A stretch of DNA of 64,000 nucleotides from Desulfitobacterium sp050251735. GTDB taxonomy: Bacteria > Bacillota > Desulfitobacteriia > Desulfitobacteriales > Desulfitobacteriaceae. The notes below the pieces were generated by a model. It saw nothing but the letters and a program-made list of their open reading frames with translations, made no database searches and had not been told where the DNA came from. Made by a program: the position numbers and the translations under genes. Shown here in pieces: positions 44,459-53,261 of the stretch (within the stretch, counting starts at the first letter, position 1; each line of letters opens with the position of its first letter). The stretch is from positions 1-64,000 of the forward strand of contig JBFWMF010000013.1 of NCBI GenBank assembly GCA_050251735.1, given 5' to 3'.

Positions 44459-44480
44459 ACCCCCATACCGGGAGGGGGTA
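44459..44480 (+). promoter_or_regulatory. Candidate CsoR/CstR-type operator
   Basis: ACCCCCATACC GGGAGGGGGT is an approximate inverted repeat of C- and G-runs, the style of CsoR/CstR sites (a TACCCC...GGGGTA core). It overlaps the expected transcription start, so bound repressor would block polymerase. The assignment rests on pattern and on the repressor gene 50 bases downstream. Confidence 0.65.
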
Positions 44481-44532
44481 CAAATTTCATAAAGTAATGA
44501 TGAAGGGGATTATTGAGTAAGGAGTTGTTAGA

Positions 44533-44802
44533 ATGGCCTTAAGTGAGAAAGATGATATACTATTACGATTAAAAACAATTAAAGGCCATATCAATGGTAT
44601 CGAAAAGATGATCGAAGAAGAAAAAGAGTGCGCAGATATTCTTGTTCAATTTGCGGCAGTAAGCGGTTCTATGAACAAGGTTAAAAGCATGCTCAATAAG
44701 CATTTCGTTGATCGTTGCTTAGACAAAGCCATATATGAAGAAAAAGATATAAAAGAAGAAGTCAACAGAATTCTAAACAATATCCTAAAATTTAATGAAT
44801 AA
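44533..44802 (+). CDS. CsoR/CstR-family transcriptional repressor (probable persulfide-type)
   Basis: The 89-residue all-helical product is of the metal-sensitive/CsoR family (RLKTIKGHINGIEKMIEEEKECADIL). Copper-sensing CsoR uses Cys, His and Cys; here Cys33 and Cys62 are present, but the His expected four residues before the second Cys is Phe58. A His-less pair of cysteines is the pattern of CstR, which forms persulfide-type disulfide links with reactive sulfur. This fits the downstream SQR-like, TusE/DsrC-like and DsrE-like genes. ATG at 44533 has TAAGGAG upstream. It probably represses its own operon. Confidence 0.88.
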   Translation: MALSEKDDILLRLKTIKGHINGIEKMIEEEKECADILVQFAAVSGSMNKVKSMLNKHFVDRCLDKAIYEEKDIKEEVNRILNNILKFNE

Positions 44803-44821
44803 TTGGGGAGGGGGCAGTTCT

Positions 44822-46075
44822 ATGAAAAGAGTACTCATTCTAGGTGCAGGCACAGCGGGAACGATGATGGCTAATCATCTTAATAGAAAGCTTAACAAAA
44901 AAGAATGGACTATTACCATAGTGGACCAATATGAAAAACATTACTATCAGCCGGGGTTCCTATTTATTCCCTTTGATATCTATTCTGAAAAAGATGTCAT
45001 TAAGAGAAAGACGGACTTTATTCCTAAGGATGTAGAATACATCAAATCGGCCATAGAATTGATTGAAGCGGATAAGAATCAAGTTGTGTTAAAAAATGAT
45101 TGGGTGATTCCCTATGACGTGCTGATTATCGCGACGGGATGCGAAATCGTACCGGGAGAGGTCGATGGCGTAATGGAAGCATGGCGCAAAGACATCTTTG
45201 ATTTCTACACCATCGAGGGATCAGTTGCCCTGAGAGAGAAGTTTAAAAATTGGCAGGGTGGAAAGCTAGTTGTTCATGTTACTGAAATGCCGATTAAATG
45301 TCCAGTGGCGCCTTTGGAATTTGTCTTTTTGGCGGATTGGTTCTTTAGAGAAAAACTTAAGATGCGCGACAAAGTGGAACTTATTTATGTTACTCCTTTG
45401 GATAGTGCCTTCACTAAGCAAAAATGCTCGGATACCCTTAGCTACCTATTCCCTAAGAAGAATATAAAAATGATCAATAACTTTAGCATCCCCCATGTCG
45501 ATGCGAAAAATAAGAAGCTTATTTCGATCGACGGCAAAGAGGTAGACTACGATCTCCTAGTGACGGTACCCGTGAATATGGGGAGCTCTGTAATTGAGCG
45601 CTCAGATCTGGGCGATGAATTGAACTTCGTTCCCACGGATAAGCATACCCTGCAATCAAAACAGCATGAGAATATTTTTGTGATTGGAGATGCCTCTGAT
45701 CTTCCCGCTTCTAAGGCTGGGTCTGTTGCTCATTTCGAAGCGGAAATTTTAACGGAGAACATCTTGAGCTATATTGCGAATAAACCCCTAACAGCTCATT
45801 TTGATGGTCATGCCAATTGTTATATTGAATCTGGCTATAACAAAGCCTTGTTAATTGATTTTAATTACGATATTGAGCCCGTGGAGGGAACCTTCCCCTT
45901 GCCTGGAATCGGACCCTTCTCACTTCTTAAAGAATCGAGAATTAATCACTTAGGCAAATTAGCCTTTAAGACCATTTACTGGAACATGCTGCTAAGAGGA
46001 ATTCCTATTCCTACAGTTACAGCTGAGTTGAAAACTAGCGGAAAAAAACTAGATAATCCAGCTAATCCATCCTAA
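44822..46075 (+). CDS. Sulfide:quinone oxidoreductase-like flavoprotein
   Basis: The 417-residue product is an FAD-dependent pyridine-nucleotide-disulfide-type oxidoreductase of the SQR group. The GAGTAG dinucleotide motif (residues 8-13) binds FAD, IFVIGDASDLPAS near 285 is the second FAD motif. Cysteines at 107, 160 (PIKCPVAP) and 333 (NCYIESG) match the positions that carry the redox disulfide in SQRs. ATG at 44822 follows GGGGAGGGGG (upstream in-frame ATG 44795 overlaps the repressor gene). SQRs oxidise sulfide to zero-valent sulfur with quinone. The substrate is inferred, and membrane attachment is not obvious. Confidence 0.88.
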   Translation: MKRVLILGAGTAGTMMANHLNRKLNKKEWTITIVDQYEKHYYQPGFLFIPFDIYSEKDVIKRKTDFIPKDVEYIKSAIELIEADKNQVVLKNDWVIPYDVLIIATGCEIVPGEVDGVMEAWRKDIFDFYTIEGSVALREKFKNWQGGKLVVHVTEMPIKCPVAPLEFVFLADWFFREKLKMRDKVELIYVTPLDSAFTKQKCSDTLSYLFPKKNIKMINNFSIPHVDAKNKKLISIDGKEVDYDLLVTVPVNMGSSVIERSDLGDELNFVPTDKHTLQSKQHENIFVIGDASDLPASKAGSVAHFEAEILTENILSYIANKPLTAHFDGHANCYIESGYNKALLIDFNYDIEPVEGTFPLPGIGPFSLLKESRINHLGKLAFKTIYWNMLLRGIPIPTVTAELKTSGKKLDNPANPS

Positions 46076-46101
46076 TCAAAAATATAAAGGAGGACTTAAA
46101 C

Positions 46102-46416
46102 ATGAAAAAAGACATCGCGGGCTTTTCAGTTGATGTAACAGAAGAAGGTTATTTGGTAAGTAGCGCTCAGTGGAACAAAGACATTGCCGCAGCCATCGCT
46201 AAGGAACTCGGGTTAGGGGATTTAACCCCTGGTCACTGGAAGGTGATTGAGTTCCTGCAGAAAGACTTTGCCGAGACAGGCAAAATCCCAACCATTCGCA
46301 GAGTCAACAAGGTCGGCAATATCGGTACTCAAGAACTCTATGCTTTATTTCCCGAAGGTCCCCTTCTTAAAGCGACTAAGGTAGCCGGAATGAGCAAGCC
46401 CGTAAGTTGTGTTTAG
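46102..46416 (+). CDS. TusE/DsrC-like sulfur-relay protein, single-cysteine form
   Basis: The 104-residue product has the DsrC/TusE fold signatures (GYLVSSAQWNKDIA, GHWKVIEFLQ, and a C-terminal arm GMSKPVSCV). The penultimate Cys103 is present, but the second cysteine found eleven residues earlier in DsrC is Thr92. Single-cysteine forms carry persulfide sulfur (TusE type) and do not form the DsrC intramolecular disulfide or trisulfide. ATG at 46102 follows AAAGGAGGA, 26 bases after the SQR-like gene stop. It probably accepts sulfur from a persulfide donor made by neighbours. Confidence 0.9.
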   Translation: MKKDIAGFSVDVTEEGYLVSSAQWNKDIAAAIAKELGLGDLTPGHWKVIEFLQKDFAETGKIPTIRRVNKVGNIGTQELYALFPEGPLLKATKVAGMSKPVSCV

Positions 46417-46434
46417 AAAGGAGTAGGTTCCACA

Positions 46435-46908
46435 ATGAGCGACGAAGGAAAAATTAAAAAAGTCTCAATAATTATCTCTCAAGGTTCCTTAGAAGGAGCG
46501 TATCCCGGATTGATTATGGCCAATGGAGCCAGAATGATGGGGATCGAGGTGAATGTATTCTTTACCTTTTTTGGTTTGAACACAATTACCAAAAGTAAGA
46601 TGAACAACATTAAAGTCGCTACAGTAGGGAATCCGGCCATGGGTATTCCTTCTCTCATTGGTATATTGCCTGGAATGTCTTCCATGGCCACGAATATGAT
46701 GAAAAAGCAGATGGAAGAATTAGATATCCCACCGATCGGGGAATTCATCGAGATGATCTCTGATGCCGGCGGGAAAATCTATGCCTGCTTAGCCACTGTA
46801 GAGATGTTTAAACTAAAGAAAGAAGATTTCTGCGACCAGTTGGATAGCGTCCTCACTGTCGGGGATTTCTACAATCTTGCCGCTGGTGGTCAGATTATCT
46901 TCACTTAA
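46435..46908 (+). CDS. DsrE-like sulfur-transfer protein (DsrE2 / DrsE_2 type)
   Basis: The 157-residue product resembles the DsrE/F/H-like group, which carries sulfur on a conserved cysteine. Cys118 sits in GGKIYACLATVEMF, at the position of the sulfur-carrying Cys in DsrE2-like proteins; a second Cys lies at 133. The N-terminus (KVSIIISQGSLEGAYPGLIMAN) fits the family. ATG at 46435 has AAAGGAG upstream. It is the last gene of the sulfur operon, ending before a terminator. Confidence 0.85.
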   Translation: MSDEGKIKKVSIIISQGSLEGAYPGLIMANGARMMGIEVNVFFTFFGLNTITKSKMNNIKVATVGNPAMGIPSLIGILPGMSSMATNMMKKQMEELDIPPIGEFIEMISDAGGKIYACLATVEMFKLKKEDFCDQLDSVLTVGDFYNLAAGGQIIFT

Positions 46909-46952
46909 ACAATTCTTGTCCGCCTAGGTTATTCTCTATAGTATAAAATTGG

Positions 46953-46979
46953 AAAGCACCGCTTTTGGCGGTGCTTTTG
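46953..46979. terminator. Terminator between the sulfur operon and the convergent pseudogene
   Basis: AAAGCACCGC (46953-46962) / GCGGTGCTTT (46968-46977), loop TTTTG; T-run on one side and A-run on the other, so usable from both. Confidence 0.85.
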
Positions 46980-47004
46980 TCATTAATCAATGAGATGGTG
47001 CAAT

Positions 47005-47830
47005 TTAGGCTTTGGTAACTTGGCATAATCCTTCCTTATAGGGTGGGAATCCTGAGATAGGATCAAAATCCCGGGCAATCAAGAGATTGATATCGGACTT
47101 CTCCCAACCATGGAAGACATCGATCATACCCGGAAGAATGATGTTTGTCACTTCTACCTTAAAATTCAGTTCCCCGAGCTTAGTGGCTAACTTTACTGCA
47201 TCTCCATTTTTGAGACCGCGCGCCTCTGCATCAATTTTGTTCATTCTTACAACCGGTTCTGGCATGAACTGATTCAACCAAGGCATATGCCTTAATTTTG
47301 AGTGGGTATAGAAGGGCAGACGGGAGCCGGTGTTGAGAATGAGTGGGAACTGCTTGGCTAGTTCAGGACTGCTGATAGGACTGTCGACGGGTTCTTTGTA
47401 AGTGGGCAAAGCATCAAATTTATATTTTTTAAGAATTTCTGATGCAAATTCAAATTTCCCGCTCGGCGTTGGGAACCCGGGTGTTCCATCAGGCCGGAAT
47501 TTGCCAGCCTCGTATTTTTTAAATGTATTAGGGGATTTTGGAGGAATCGCTAGTCCTTCAGGATTTGCTCGTAGATCCTTTAGTGTAATGCCCAACTTCG
47601 TGATCTTTAATAACTCCTCTAAGCCCTGTTCAACACTACCGTTAAAAAACTCCTTCGGGTAACCGAGCTTAGTTCCTAACTCAAAGCAAATTTGCCAATC
47701 TTCGCGAGCTTCACCTAGGGGCTTAACGATAGGCTCCCGAAAATAAATTTTACGCCCGAAGACAGCAAAGGGGGCCATCCTTTCAAAGCACATAGGAAGT
47801 GTGCTAAGATAAATCTGTAGGGATAATATA
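47005..47830 (-). pseudogene. C-terminal fragment of a molybdopterin-dependent oxidoreductase
   Basis: The readable frame encodes the last 260 or so residues of a DMSO-reductase-family enzyme: a catalytic-subunit segment (KPLGEAREDWQICFELGTKLGY) and the C-terminal molydopterin dinucleotide-binding domain (ILNTGSRLPFYTHSKLR then RMNKIDAEARGLKNGDAVKL). The usual enzyme is about 650-900 residues, so the front two thirds, including any Fe-S motif, are gone. The open frame continues upstream of its first ATG (47793) to about 47830, but homology-like text fades in the promoter region of the divergent Crp/Fnr gene. No start context is convincing. Probably non-functional. Confidence 0.8.
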
Positions 47831-47837
47831 TTTATCT
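47807..47837 (+). promoter_or_regulatory. Inverted repeat upstream of the Crp/Fnr-like gene
   Basis: AGATAAA (47807-47813) and TTTATCT (47831-47837), perfect 7-base arms, 17 apart. The spacing is larger than a classic FNR/CRP site, so it may be a different operator or chance in AT-rich DNA. Confidence 0.3.
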
Positions 47838-47857
47838 GATTAAAAGGAAGTGGGATA

Positions 47858-48574
47858 TTGGGAACATCAAGGGATTATAGTTCAATCTTAATGCCTAGTT
47901 ATTCAATACGGCCACTCAATTTTAGCCGATATATTGACCTTGGGAAAAAGCATAAGTTGTTTCAAGGAGAATTCATTAATAGTATTTGTAGAGCAGATGA
48001 GGATCCTTATTTGTATTATATTCTTAGCGGAAAACTAAATGTATGCTTTCAACGCGTTGATGGTTCCTATCTCTTTATTGCAACCCGTGAGGCGGGAAAT
48101 GTCTTTCAATCCGAATATTGTGGTTTTGCTTCAATCGCTGGAGATAGACTAAAATTTGTAGCTATAGAAAACTCAGTCTTAGTTTCTTTTTCCAAAAAAC
48201 AACTCTTTGATCTCATGGAAGAAGATCGACAACTAATGGATGATTTTTTGTATGTAGTTCATATGTTTTATGCTACATTGTGTCATCGCCTTATGAATAC
48301 AGCTTCCTTGTCTTCAAGCCAAAGGTTTTTAACTTGGTTGGATAAGCTGTGCAAGACCAATACTCCTGATCAGAACGGTCATTATATAATCCAATGCGAT
48401 TTAACTCAACAACAAATTGCTGACTTGCTTTTTATCCATCTCACTACCTGCAATCGTCTCATTACTGGGTTAGAGAAGGAGAAGATTCTCAGAAAAACGA
48501 AAAGTCATATATACGTTTATGACTATAAAAAAGTGAATGAATATTTGCTAGATGAAAATAAAATTATTCATTAA
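47858..48574 (+). CDS. Crp/Fnr-family transcriptional regulator
   Basis: The 238-residue product has an N-terminal cyclic-nucleotide-binding-like domain (ADEDPYLYYILSGKLNVCF near residue 48) and a C-terminal winged helix-turn-helix (LTQQQIADLLFIHLTTCNRLI near 185-206). Cysteines are not arranged as an FNR Fe-S cluster at the N-terminus. In Desulfitobacterium such regulators include CprK, which senses chlorinated aromatics, but this gene shows no special CprK feature I can name. The start is TTG at 47858 with AAGGAAGTGGG upstream. It is divergent from a broken oxidoreductase, possibly its former target. Confidence 0.88.
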   Translation: MGTSRDYSSILMPSYSIRPLNFSRYIDLGKKHKLFQGEFINSICRADEDPYLYYILSGKLNVCFQRVDGSYLFIATREAGNVFQSEYCGFASIAGDRLKFVAIENSVLVSFSKKQLFDLMEEDRQLMDDFLYVVHMFYATLCHRLMNTASLSSSQRFLTWLDKLCKTNTPDQNGHYIIQCDLTQQQIADLLFIHLTTCNRLITGLEKEKILRKTKSHIYVYDYKKVNEYLLDENKIIH

Positions 48575-48719
48575 ATTTAAATATTAAATTTCTATTAACT
48601 CGCTTTTTCGTGGAACAAAATGAACGGGTTATACGTCTATTATTAATGAGTAAGAATTCTTGCTTATTAGTAACTATTCGACAGAGATGATGAGACAGCA
48701 GAGAAGAGGGGCGTATAAT

Positions 48720-49820
48720 TTGAGAAGAGAAAGCAGTATGTGGCGAAAATGCGGGCTAATTCTCCTTATCATGGGATCGCTTGTCCTAGCCGGGTGTGAC
48801 ACATCCTTGGAATCACTGACTATGGTTAAAGGAAATCCTGACATTCGGGACAAGCAGAAGCCTGGGGAACTGGAAGTACCTACCGAAGAACCGTCAGAAA
48901 GGCCTTCCGAAGAACTCCCAGATGAACACGAATCCGATAAGGTCGATGGTAAATCTTCAGAAGAACCAGCAACGGAGGAGCTGAAGGATGACGGTACCCT
49001 CGATCCGAATGATAGTGATGATGAAAGCACTCCAGTATTTACTGAGATACCCCCTTCGGAATATCCCGCCAAGGACCCGCTAAAGCAAGCTCCGGTACCG
49101 GCGCCCCCGGGCACACCGATCCGCACCTTTTATGAATTATCCGGCACCCCACCTACCGCACCGGGATTAGCCATGAAACATCGGGTTTTTAAAGAAGAGC
49201 CTCCGAAGATAGTATATTTGACGATTGATGATGGCCCTTCAGAGAATACGGCTCCTATACTAGAGGTTCTCAAGAGAGAAGGGGTAAAGGCTACGTTCTT
49301 TGTGATCGGGACCCAGGTGGAGAAGTATCCGGAGTTATTCAAGCAAACCTACGTACAAGGAAATGCTATTGGTAATCATACCTATTCTCATAACTACAGT
49401 GAGATCTATCGTAGCCCGGAAGATTTTATTGCCAACCTTAAGAAGAATGAGGAATTGATTTATCGACTCATTGGTATTCGCCCGCAAGTGATTCGTACCC
49501 CGGGAGGTACCCACGGTAACTTCCACATTAGTTACTATAATGCGGTGGATGCTGAAGACTATTTAGTGTATGACTGGAATGTCAGCACAGGGGACGCCAC
49601 TGCTCCAGTGGTGTCTGTAGAAACGATCCTAGGCAACATCAAGGAACAAGTTCCCGGGAGGGATCGGGTAATCCTTCTTATGCACGACTCTTATGGTAAA
49701 GGAACTACAGTGGAAGCCTTACCCCAGATTATTCAATTTCTCAAAAAACAGGGATACGAGTTCGGCGTATTATCCCCTGAGGTTGCTCCCATTCTTTTTC
49801 CGGGAGGGTTTTATAGTTAA
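48720..49820 (+). CDS. Polysaccharide deacetylase lipoprotein (NodB-type)
   Basis: The 366-residue product has a lipoprotein signal with lipobox LAGC (Cys near residue 26), a Glu/Pro/Asp/Ser-rich linker to about residue 150, and a NodB domain with TIDDGPSENT (motif 1, near 170), HTYSHNY (motif 2, the two zinc His) and RTPGGTHGN (motif 3). Such enzymes deacetylate peptidoglycan sugars or other GlcNAc polymers. TTG at 48720 has AAGAGGGG upstream; ATG 48738 with a weaker site is an alternative. Acidic linker suggests a surface-tethered enzyme. Confidence 0.92.
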   Translation: MRRESSMWRKCGLILLIMGSLVLAGCDTSLESLTMVKGNPDIRDKQKPGELEVPTEEPSERPSEELPDEHESDKVDGKSSEEPATEELKDDGTLDPNDSDDESTPVFTEIPPSEYPAKDPLKQAPVPAPPGTPIRTFYELSGTPPTAPGLAMKHRVFKEEPPKIVYLTIDDGPSENTAPILEVLKREGVKATFFVIGTQVEKYPELFKQTYVQGNAIGNHTYSHNYSEIYRSPEDFIANLKKNEELIYRLIGIRPQVIRTPGGTHGNFHISYYNAVDAEDYLVYDWNVSTGDATAPVVSVETILGNIKEQVPGRDRVILLMHDSYGKGTTVEALPQIIQFLKKQGYEFGVLSPEVAPILFPGGFYS

Positions 49821-49871
49821 AATTTAAGGCTTATAGGGAAAAGGCAAATAGATTTAATAGAAGAATGAAAA

Positions 49872-49909
49872 AAGAGGCATCCAGCGAGATAATTCTCGGG
49901 GGAGGCCTC
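49872..49909 (-). terminator. Terminator for the spore hydrolase gene (minus strand)
   Basis: AGAGGC / GCCTCT outer stem and GAGA/TCTC inner pairing; on the minus strand a TTTTTTC tract follows, on the plus strand none. Confidence 0.65.
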
Positions 49910-49949
49910 TTCTGCATCATGTCATCCTAAAGGAGGAGCGACCAGTGGA

Positions 49950-51248
49950 TTAGTGGAGTCTATCCTGAATCACAGTATAAATTTGGGGATCATCTCCGCC
50001 GGGATGCCAAATAGAGATCCCACGGATATTATATTCATTGACAATATCCACAAAGGTAGAGAAGTTGACTGCGTTAGTGAACCAGACTTGATGGGATACT
50101 CCATTATCTGTATAGCTGAAGTGAGGACCATTTTGGGAATTTTGGACGATTTGCGCTTGGTGTTGCTGGGCGAGACGGATAGCAGCATCATAGGTAACAC
50201 TGCTCCGACTGGTCCCCCAATCATAACCATAGGTGGGTAAACCTGCTTCGAGCTTGGCACGAGGGATGACGGTTACTGCGTAGTTCAAGACCTGGCGAAT
50301 CCAGCTTGCTGGAGCAATCGATCCCGGGGTATCCCAGCTGTAGTCGTAGAGCATAAGACGAACGACGTCCACAGCGCTCCCGATTCCCGGGTAATCATGA
50401 CCGGCACTGCTGCCCGGCTCGTCAGCCCTAGTTTTAGCTTGAATTGCGACGTATAGCTTTTTATTATAGGGTGCCAAGGCCCCTTTGAGCTCCCTTAAGA
50501 ATTCTACGAAGAGGTAACGATCAGCCGCAGCGATATTTTCATAGTCAATCTCAATTCCCTCATAGTTCATGGAGCGAACTTTATTAACGATTGTCGTAAT
50601 ATGGTGCTGGCGAACGGTAGGGTTGTTTAGCATGGTCGAGACAAGTTGTTGATTAAAATTGTTGGCAATCAGGGGGATAAGTTCAATGCCATGGGAACGT
50701 GAAAATTCAATAAGGGAGGAGTCTTCCCCATTAGGATAAACAATCAGATCACCGGTAGGAGTAAGCTCATACCAGAAGGGAGAAAGAGTTGTAATCAGCT
50801 CGGCATGCTGACGAACAACAGCCATGGCCTCCTGCTGAACCCAATAAGGAATCCAAGCAGAGAACGTATGCCGTTTGCCGGGGGCTTTGGGGATTTTTAT
50901 GCGCTGTCCAATTCGTAATTGATAAGGATCCACTCCAGGGTTGGCGGCGATGATTTCATTCACAGAAACCCCATAGCTTAGGGAAAGCTTATAAAATGTA
51001 TCCCCAGCCTTGATTGTGTAGAGAATGTAGTCTGGTTGGGGTCCAGGTTGAAATAATGCATTGTAAGTAAGAGGACCAACGATGCCATCGGGGATCAGAC
51101 TGCGATCCCTTTGAAATTGTTTAACAGCCGCCTCTGTCCTTACCCCAAAGATGCCATCAATGGGTCCTGGAAGATAGCCTAGTTCACTTAAGCGTGCCTG
51201 TACCTCAGACACATCGTTACCTCGAGAGCCTCTTCTTAATATTCTCAT
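49950..51248 (-). CDS. Spore-type peptidoglycan hydrolase: PG-binding + LysM + GH18
   Basis: The 432-residue product has an N-terminal peptidoglycan-binding domain 1 (residues about 5-60: GSRGNDVSEVQARLSELGY, GIVGPLTYNALF), a LysM domain (about 72-118: YTIKAGDTFYKLSLSYGVSV), and a GH18 domain. The GH18 DxxDxxE-type active site is visible as YEGIEIDYENI near residue 210. YaaH/YdhD-like GH18 proteins help degrade spore cortex or coat layers. There is no signal peptide, as in many spore-coat enzymes. ATG at 51248 follows GAGGTG; the ORF extends 3 residues to a GTG that overlaps it. Confidence 0.92.
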   Translation of the reverse strand: MRILRRGSRGNDVSEVQARLSELGYLPGPIDGIFGVRTEAAVKQFQRDRSLIPDGIVGPLTYNALFQPGPQPDYILYTIKAGDTFYKLSLSYGVSVNEIIAANPGVDPYQLRIGQRIKIPKAPGKRHTFSAWIPYWVQQEAMAVVRQHAELITTLSPFWYELTPTGDLIVYPNGEDSSLIEFSRSHGIELIPLIANNFNQQLVSTMLNNPTVRQHHITTIVNKVRSMNYEGIEIDYENIAAADRYLFVEFLRELKGALAPYNKKLYVAIQAKTRADEPGSSAGHDYPGIGSAVDVVRLMLYDYSWDTPGSIAPASWIRQVLNYAVTVIPRAKLEAGLPTYGYDWGTSRSSVTYDAAIRLAQQHQAQIVQNSQNGPHFSYTDNGVSHQVWFTNAVNFSTFVDIVNEYNIRGISIWHPGGDDPQIYTVIQDRLH

Positions 51249-51475
51249 AGTAATCACCTCATACCTGCGCTATACCATAGAACAGTATATTCATAAGCTC
51301 CATGAAAAGGTGACATTACACCATGCATTAGACACACCATGAGGATATTTCTTCTGTACAGATGGAATTAAAACCATTAATATATTATAAAATTTTCGTT
51401 TAGGATAAAGTTTGGCATCGTAATTGCAAAGGTCGTCGGTTAAAGCTATACTAGAGAGGAAAGGAGTTGATCCTT

Positions 51476-53203
51476 TTGCGGATTTTACTGGTCGCATTAA
51501 ACGCAAAATATGTACATACCAATTTGGCGATACGGTACCTGCGTGAGAGTGTTAAGGGTGAGTTTCCTGAGGTTGGGATTCGTGAGTTCACCATTAACGA
51601 ACCGATAGAGCGGATTGAAGCGGAAATATATGAAGCCAAGGCAGATGTCATTGGCTTTTCCTGTTATATTTGGAACTTGAAGGAGACCCTCGCTGTGATC
51701 CGCCAGCTGCGACCGACCTCTCCTCGTACTCGAATTCTCGTTGGAGGACCCGAGGTATCCTTTGAGGTCGAATGTTTTTTGAGAGAAAATAATGAGATCG
51801 ATGCAGTGGTTTTGGGCGAAGGTGAAGTGACCTTCCTTGAACTTCTTCGTGCTTGGGAGTTAGGAGCGAATCCGGCGGAAGTGGCAGGGTTGGCGTGGCG
51901 GAATCCCCAGAACCAAGAAATTATGATTAATGAATCCCGCCAGCAACTGATCATGACCGATCTACCTAATCCCTATGCTGAGGAGGAAGATTTTCAGGGA
52001 CGCCTTGCCTACGTTGAGACCATTCGGGGCTGTCCTTTTAACTGTCAATATTGCCTTTCTTCCACATTTCAAGGGGTTAGATATCTTCCGTTCGAACGAT
52101 TTCGGGAGATTATGCGTCGTGCTTTGCACTGTGGAGCACGTACAATTAAACTGGTGGATCGCACCTTTAATGTAAATAAGGAGCATTCCTTCAGAATCCT
52201 CGATATTGCCCGGGAAGAGGCAGCTCATTACCCAGCCGAGGCAAGGATTCGCGTTCATTGTGAAATGGCCGGAGAGCTACTCGATGCGGACTGGTTGGAT
52301 TATTTGCGAGATTATCCCAAGGATTTGGTTCAATTTGAAATCGGGGTGCAGTCTACGAATCCTGAGACCCTCTCGATTATCTGTCGCCCCCAGCATTTTG
52401 ATCGGTGGGCAAAGTATGTTAGAGAGATTCAAGAAATGAACAAAGCCCATCTGCATCTGGATCTTATTGCGGGGTTACCCAAAGAAGGTTGGTCTAGTTT
52501 TCGGACATCCTTTAATGAGGTGTATGCAGTACAACCGGATATGCTGCAATTAGGCTTTTTAAAAGTTCTTAAAGGCTCTGGTTTACGAGAGAAAAGCCAG
52601 CAATATGGATTGATCTATGCTCCCGATCCTCCTTATACTATTTTGCAAACGGCAGATTTAAGCCATGAAGAAATACTGAGGCTCCATCGTCTGGAAGATA
52701 TTCTTGATCGCTATTATAATTCGGGGCGGTTTGGCAGAACCCTAACCTGGGTTGTTAAGCAATACCCTACCCCCTTTGATTTCTATCATGAGTTCGCGGA
52801 ATATTGGCGTAAGCAGGGCTGGTTTAAGCAGAATTGGTCGGGGAAGGCCCTTTTTGAAAAACTATGGCACTACTGGTGTTCGCAAAAGTCTAGTCCTGAG
52901 TCGGCAAGTATGATCTCCTTTCAGGAGAGGCTGAGGTATGATTATTATCTTTGGGAACGGCCGAGTTTCGTCCCGGATTATCTGCTTCCTGCTCAAGGGA
53001 ATTTGCCACCGGATTATCCTGGGCAAAAACAATCGCTGCAACAGGATCGACGCTGGGAGAACCTCATCGCCGAGTATAACCAAATGGACCGTCGACAATG
53101 GCAAAGGGCAACTGCCGTGGACTATTTCCATGAACCTCAACCCCAGTGGGTACTTTTCTTCTATAAAAATGGCAATGCCAGTAGTTATCCAATGGATACC
53201 TAA
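51476..53203 (+). CDS. B12-binding radical SAM protein (DUF4080 type)
   Basis: The 575-residue product has an N-terminal cobalamin-binding domain (LLVALNAKYVHTNLAIRYL, and VLGEGEVTFLELLRAW near 110) and a radical SAM domain with the CxxxCxxC cluster motif GCPFNCQYC near residue 185. A C-terminal region of the DUF4080 kind follows. Substrate unknown. TTG at 51476 is preferred because AAGGAG lies 9 bases upstream; another TTG at 51467 is too close. It lies alone between a divergent GH18 gene and an orphan binding protein. Confidence 0.9.
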   Translation: MRILLVALNAKYVHTNLAIRYLRESVKGEFPEVGIREFTINEPIERIEAEIYEAKADVIGFSCYIWNLKETLAVIRQLRPTSPRTRILVGGPEVSFEVECFLRENNEIDAVVLGEGEVTFLELLRAWELGANPAEVAGLAWRNPQNQEIMINESRQQLIMTDLPNPYAEEEDFQGRLAYVETIRGCPFNCQYCLSSTFQGVRYLPFERFREIMRRALHCGARTIKLVDRTFNVNKEHSFRILDIAREEAAHYPAEARIRVHCEMAGELLDADWLDYLRDYPKDLVQFEIGVQSTNPETLSIICRPQHFDRWAKYVREIQEMNKAHLHLDLIAGLPKEGWSSFRTSFNEVYAVQPDMLQLGFLKVLKGSGLREKSQQYGLIYAPDPPYTILQTADLSHEEILRLHRLEDILDRYYNSGRFGRTLTWVVKQYPTPFDFYHEFAEYWRKQGWFKQNWSGKALFEKLWHYWCSQKSSPESASMISFQERLRYDYYLWERPSFVPDYLLPAQGNLPPDYPGQKQSLQQDRRWENLIAEYNQMDRRQWQRATAVDYFHEPQPQWVLFFYKNGNASSYPMDT

Positions 53204-53261
53204 GATAACGATCAAGAATCCTTAAAAAACAATTTTCAAAATAGATTAAAGGAGCATTTTT

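Noticed and set aside
47005..47793. Full-length molybdopterin oxidoreductase
   Set aside because: About 260 residues against 650-900 expected; no Fe-S or N-terminal domain upstream, so called truncated.
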